NCBI GenBank assembly: GCA_021775715.1
Contig: JAJFHI010000402.1
Span: forward strand, 1-8,457
Length of the DNA stretch: 8,457 nt
Reading direction: 5' to 3'
DNA from: Hyphomicrobiaceae bacterium
GTDB lineage: Bacteria > Pseudomonadota > Alphaproteobacteria > Rhizobiales > Hyphomicrobiaceae
The position numbers and the translations under genes are program-made. Positions 7,336 through 8,457 of this stretch are shown here, one piece after another. Numbering within the stretch: the stretch's first letter is position 1; every line of letters starts with the position of its first letter. The notes under the pieces are model-generated. The model was not told the DNA's origin and searched no databases. It saw only the letters and a list, made by a program, of their open reading frames with translations.

Positions 7336-7351
7336 TGGCATGGCGCGTGCT
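7336..7351 (+). promoter_or_regulatory. Sigma-54-type (-24/-12) promoter candidate for glnB
   Basis: TGGCATG-GCGC-GTGCT matches the RpoN consensus TGGCACG-N4-TTGC[A/T] in 10 of 12 defined positions. The invariant GG (7337-7338) and GC (7349-7350) are exactly 10 bases apart. Transcription would start near 7362, about 57 bases before the glnB ATG. In several alphaproteobacteria glnB/glnBA is transcribed from an NtrC-activated sigma-54 promoter, so the location fits. No upstream NtrC site was found, and this is a visual match only. Confidence 0.5.
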
Positions 7352-7362
7352 AGCCAACACGC

Positions 7363-7398
7363 CAAACGGCCCCACTGCCTTGGCCGTCGCAATAAGGG
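7363..7398 (+). repeat. glnB leader copy of a two-block motif shared with glnA
   Basis: CAAACGGCCCCAC (7363-7375) and CGCAATAAGGG (ending at 7398) lie just before the glnB ribosome binding site. The same two blocks recur in the same order before glnA (7781-7854). Here the first block starts at about the predicted sigma-54 transcription start. It also forms a 6-bp hairpin, ACGGCC (7366-7371) with GGCCGT (7382-7387). Confidence 0.45.
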
Positions 7399-7418
7399 TC
7401 GGAGGCCCGCAATCCAAC

Positions 7419-7757
7419 ATGAAGAAAATCGAGGCGATTATAAAGCCCTTCAAACTGGATGAAGTGAAGGAGGCGCTTCAGGATATCGGATTACAGGGAA
7501 TCACGGTGATCGAGGCAAAGGGTTTTGGCCGCCAAAAAGGACACACAGAACTCTACCGTGGTGCCGAATATGTCGTTGACTTCCTGCCAAAGGTGAAAGT
7601 TGAAGTTGTTCTTCCCGATGAGATGGCCGAAAAGGCCCTTGAAGCCATCCAGGCGGCGGCTCAAACCGGTCGGATCGGAGACGGAAAGATTTTCATTTCG
7701 ACAATTGACGAAGTGATCCGCATCCGAACTGGAGAAACTGGAAACGAAGCCGTCTAG
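7419..7757 (+). CDS. glnB: Nitrogen regulatory protein P-II
   Basis: PII is a small cytosolic trimer that integrates 2-oxoglutarate, ATP and ADP levels. Its uridylylation state controls glutamine synthetase adenylylation and NtrB/NtrC signalling. The 112-residue length is standard. It starts MKKIEAIIKPFKLDEVKEAL, has the T-loop KGFGRQKGHTELYRGAEYVV with the uridylylated Tyr51, and has the B-loop TGRIGDGKIF (83-92) that binds nucleotide. The frame is open upstream to a TTG at 7335, but that stretch is the promoter. The ATG at 7419 gives the canonical N-terminus, and a GGAGG (7401-7405) lies 13 bases before it, a little farther than usual. glnA follows 104 bases downstream. I chose glnB over the paralogue glnK because of the glnA neighbour (glnK normally accompanies amtB). 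The sigma-54-like element upstream suggests induction by low nitrogen. Confidence 0.97.
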   Translation: MKKIEAIIKPFKLDEVKEALQDIGLQGITVIEAKGFGRQKGHTELYRGAEYVVDFLPKVKVEVVLPDEMAEKALEAIQAAAQTGRIGDGKIFISTIDEVIRIRTGETGNEAV

Positions 7758-7780
7758 TCTTCCGGGAGCGCTTGCCGCTG

Positions 7781-7854
7781 CAAACGGCCCCACCACCGCG
7801 TACCAAAAAAAGAGCAACAGACGCTCTACTACTGTTCACCGCTCGTAATAAGGG
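7781..7854 (+). repeat. glnA leader copy of the two-block motif
   Basis: CAAACGGCCCCAC (7781-7793) is identical to the glnB leader block. CGTAATAAGGG (ending at 7854) differs from the glnB one by a single base and runs into the glnA ribosome binding site. The two blocks are farther apart here, and the extra bases include the short hairpin at 7811-7827. Confidence 0.45.
7811..7827 (+). other. Short hairpin between glnB and glnA
   Basis: AGAGC (7811-7815) pairs with GCTCT (7823-7827) across a 7-base loop, directly after an A-tract (7805-7811). On the plus strand no U-tract follows, so it is not an intrinsic terminator. It could be a processing or stability element in a glnBA transcript. The stem is short. 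Confidence 0.25.
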
Positions 7855-7861
7855 AGCTCTC

Positions 7862-8457
7862 ATGAAAAGCCCAAGTGATGTCGTCCAGTTTATGAAAGAC
7901 AAGGACGTCAAGTTTGTCGACCTGCGTTTCACAGACACCAAAGGCAAAATGCAACACGTGACGGCCGATGCCGGTTGTGTGGATGAATCGTTGTTTGCCG
8001 ACGGCTACGCTTTCGACGGTTCGTCGATTGCCGGATGGAAGAGCATCGAAGCGTCCGACATGATGCTGATGGCCGACCCCGCATCTGCCCACATTGATCC
8101 CTTCTTCGCGCAGACAACCCTCGCAATGTTCTGCGATGTGCTTGAGCCGACAACGGGTGCCGCCTACGAGCGCGACCCACGTTCGATCGCAAAAAAAGCA
8201 GAAGCCTACATGGCGTCTTTGGGTGTCGGCGACCAGGTCTACTTCGGCCCGGAAGCTGAGTTCTTCCTGTTTGACGATGTACGCTTCAACTCCGACCCTT
8301 ACAACACCGGTTTCCGCCTCGATTCCAGCGAGCTGCCATCGAACACCGGAACCGAATATGAAATGGGCAACCTCGGCCACCGTCCACGCACCAAAGGCGG
8401 CTACTTCCCAGTGCCACCTATCGACAGCGCGCAAGACATTCGCTCTGAGATGCTGTC
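7862..8457 (+). CDS. glnA: Glutamine synthetase type I, N-terminal part (cut by window end)
   Basis: GlnA makes glutamine from glutamate, ammonia and ATP as a cytosolic dodecamer, the main entry of ammonium at low nitrogen. The visible 198 codons start MKSPSDVVQFMKDKDVKFVD. They include the beta-grasp domain with FADGYAFDGSSIAGWKSI (45-62, holding the latch Asp52 and Ser55). They also include the start of the catalytic domain, FGPEAEFFLFD (128-138), with metal ligands Glu131 and Glu133, and KGGYFPVPP (178-186). The frame is open to the window edge, so perhaps 270 residues are missing, including the adenylylation-site Tyr. AGGGAG (7851-7856) sits 5 bases before the ATG. It follows glnB and may be co-transcribed with it, since no promoter of its own was recognised. 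It has no visible damage. Confidence 0.97.
   Translation, partial: MKSPSDVVQFMKDKDVKFVDLRFTDTKGKMQHVTADAGCVDESLFADGYAFDGSSIAGWKSIEASDMMLMADPASAHIDPFFAQTTLAMFCDVLEPTTGAAYERDPRSIAKKAEAYMASLGVGDQVYFGPEAEFFLFDDVRFNSDPYNTGFRLDSSELPSNTGTEYEMGNLGHRPRTKGGYFPVPPIDSAQDIRSEML

Larger units (their letters stand above)
7050..7418. other. 369-base divergent control region between nnr and glnB
   Basis: This region holds the promoters for nnr (leftward) and glnB (rightward). Its middle, about 7175-7300, is markedly AT-rich. I see no clear sigma-70 promoter for nnr and no recognisable NtrC dyad. A perfect 5+4+5 inverted repeat (TGGCA-CGGC-TGCCA, 7320-7333) directly abuts the sigma-54-like element upstream of glnB. 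A 20-codon ORF ending in ATGA overlap with nnr was seen but not accepted. Confidence 0.55.

Noticed and set aside
7335..7418. In-frame N-terminal extension of GlnB from a TTG at 7335
   Set aside because: It overlaps the sigma-54-like promoter, and PII proteins start at MKKIEAIIKPF.
7829..8434. 201-codon minus-strand ORF opposite glnA
   Set aside because: Glutamine synthetase codon usage commonly opens long antisense frames. The sense strand is unambiguous GlnA.

Overview
The window looks like ordinary core chromosome of an alphaproteobacterium, most likely of the Hyphomicrobiales or a near relative. The main reasons are the adjacent glnB-glnA pair with nnr next to it, alphaproteobacterial-type photolyase and Nnr sequences, and a THEM6-like hotdog thioesterase. 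GC content is moderate by eye, and the intergenic stretches are more AT-rich. I see no mobile element, tRNA, rRNA, CRISPR array or phage gene. The taxonomic placement is inferred from protein resemblance only.

Left part (1-2954), all on the minus strand. A secreted protein is cut off by the left edge, and only its signal peptide is visible. A 399-base gap upstream of it carries two perfect inverted repeats. Next comes a compact exported L,D-transpeptidase (YkuD fold), then a 381-base gap rich in inverted repeats, then a class I DNA photolyase.

Middle (2955-7049). A large exported protein has ten TPR repeats, an unassigned C-terminal domain and a very basic tail. It lies upstream of the photolyase on the same strand. 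A hotdog-fold thioesterase-like gene is divergent from it on the plus strand. That gene converges with nnr, the bifunctional NAD(P)H-hydrate epimerase/dehydratase, and their stop codons overlap.

Right part (7050-8457). An AT-rich divergent region leads into glnB (PII signalling protein) and the first 198 codons of glnA (type I glutamine synthetase). PII senses 2-oxoglutarate, ATP and ADP, and through its uridylylation state it controls glutamine synthetase and the Ntr system, so the two genes form one nitrogen-assimilation unit. A sigma-54-like -24/-12 element lies just upstream of glnB. A two-block motif, CAAACGGCCCCAC followed by CG[C/T]AATAAGGG, precedes both glnB and glnA.

No convincing new multi-gene system is present. 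The observations most worth a second look are the shared glnB/glnA leader motif, the sigma-54-like element, the hairpin-rich gap at 953-1333, the paired palindromes upstream of the truncated secreted gene, and the C-terminal module of the TPR protein.
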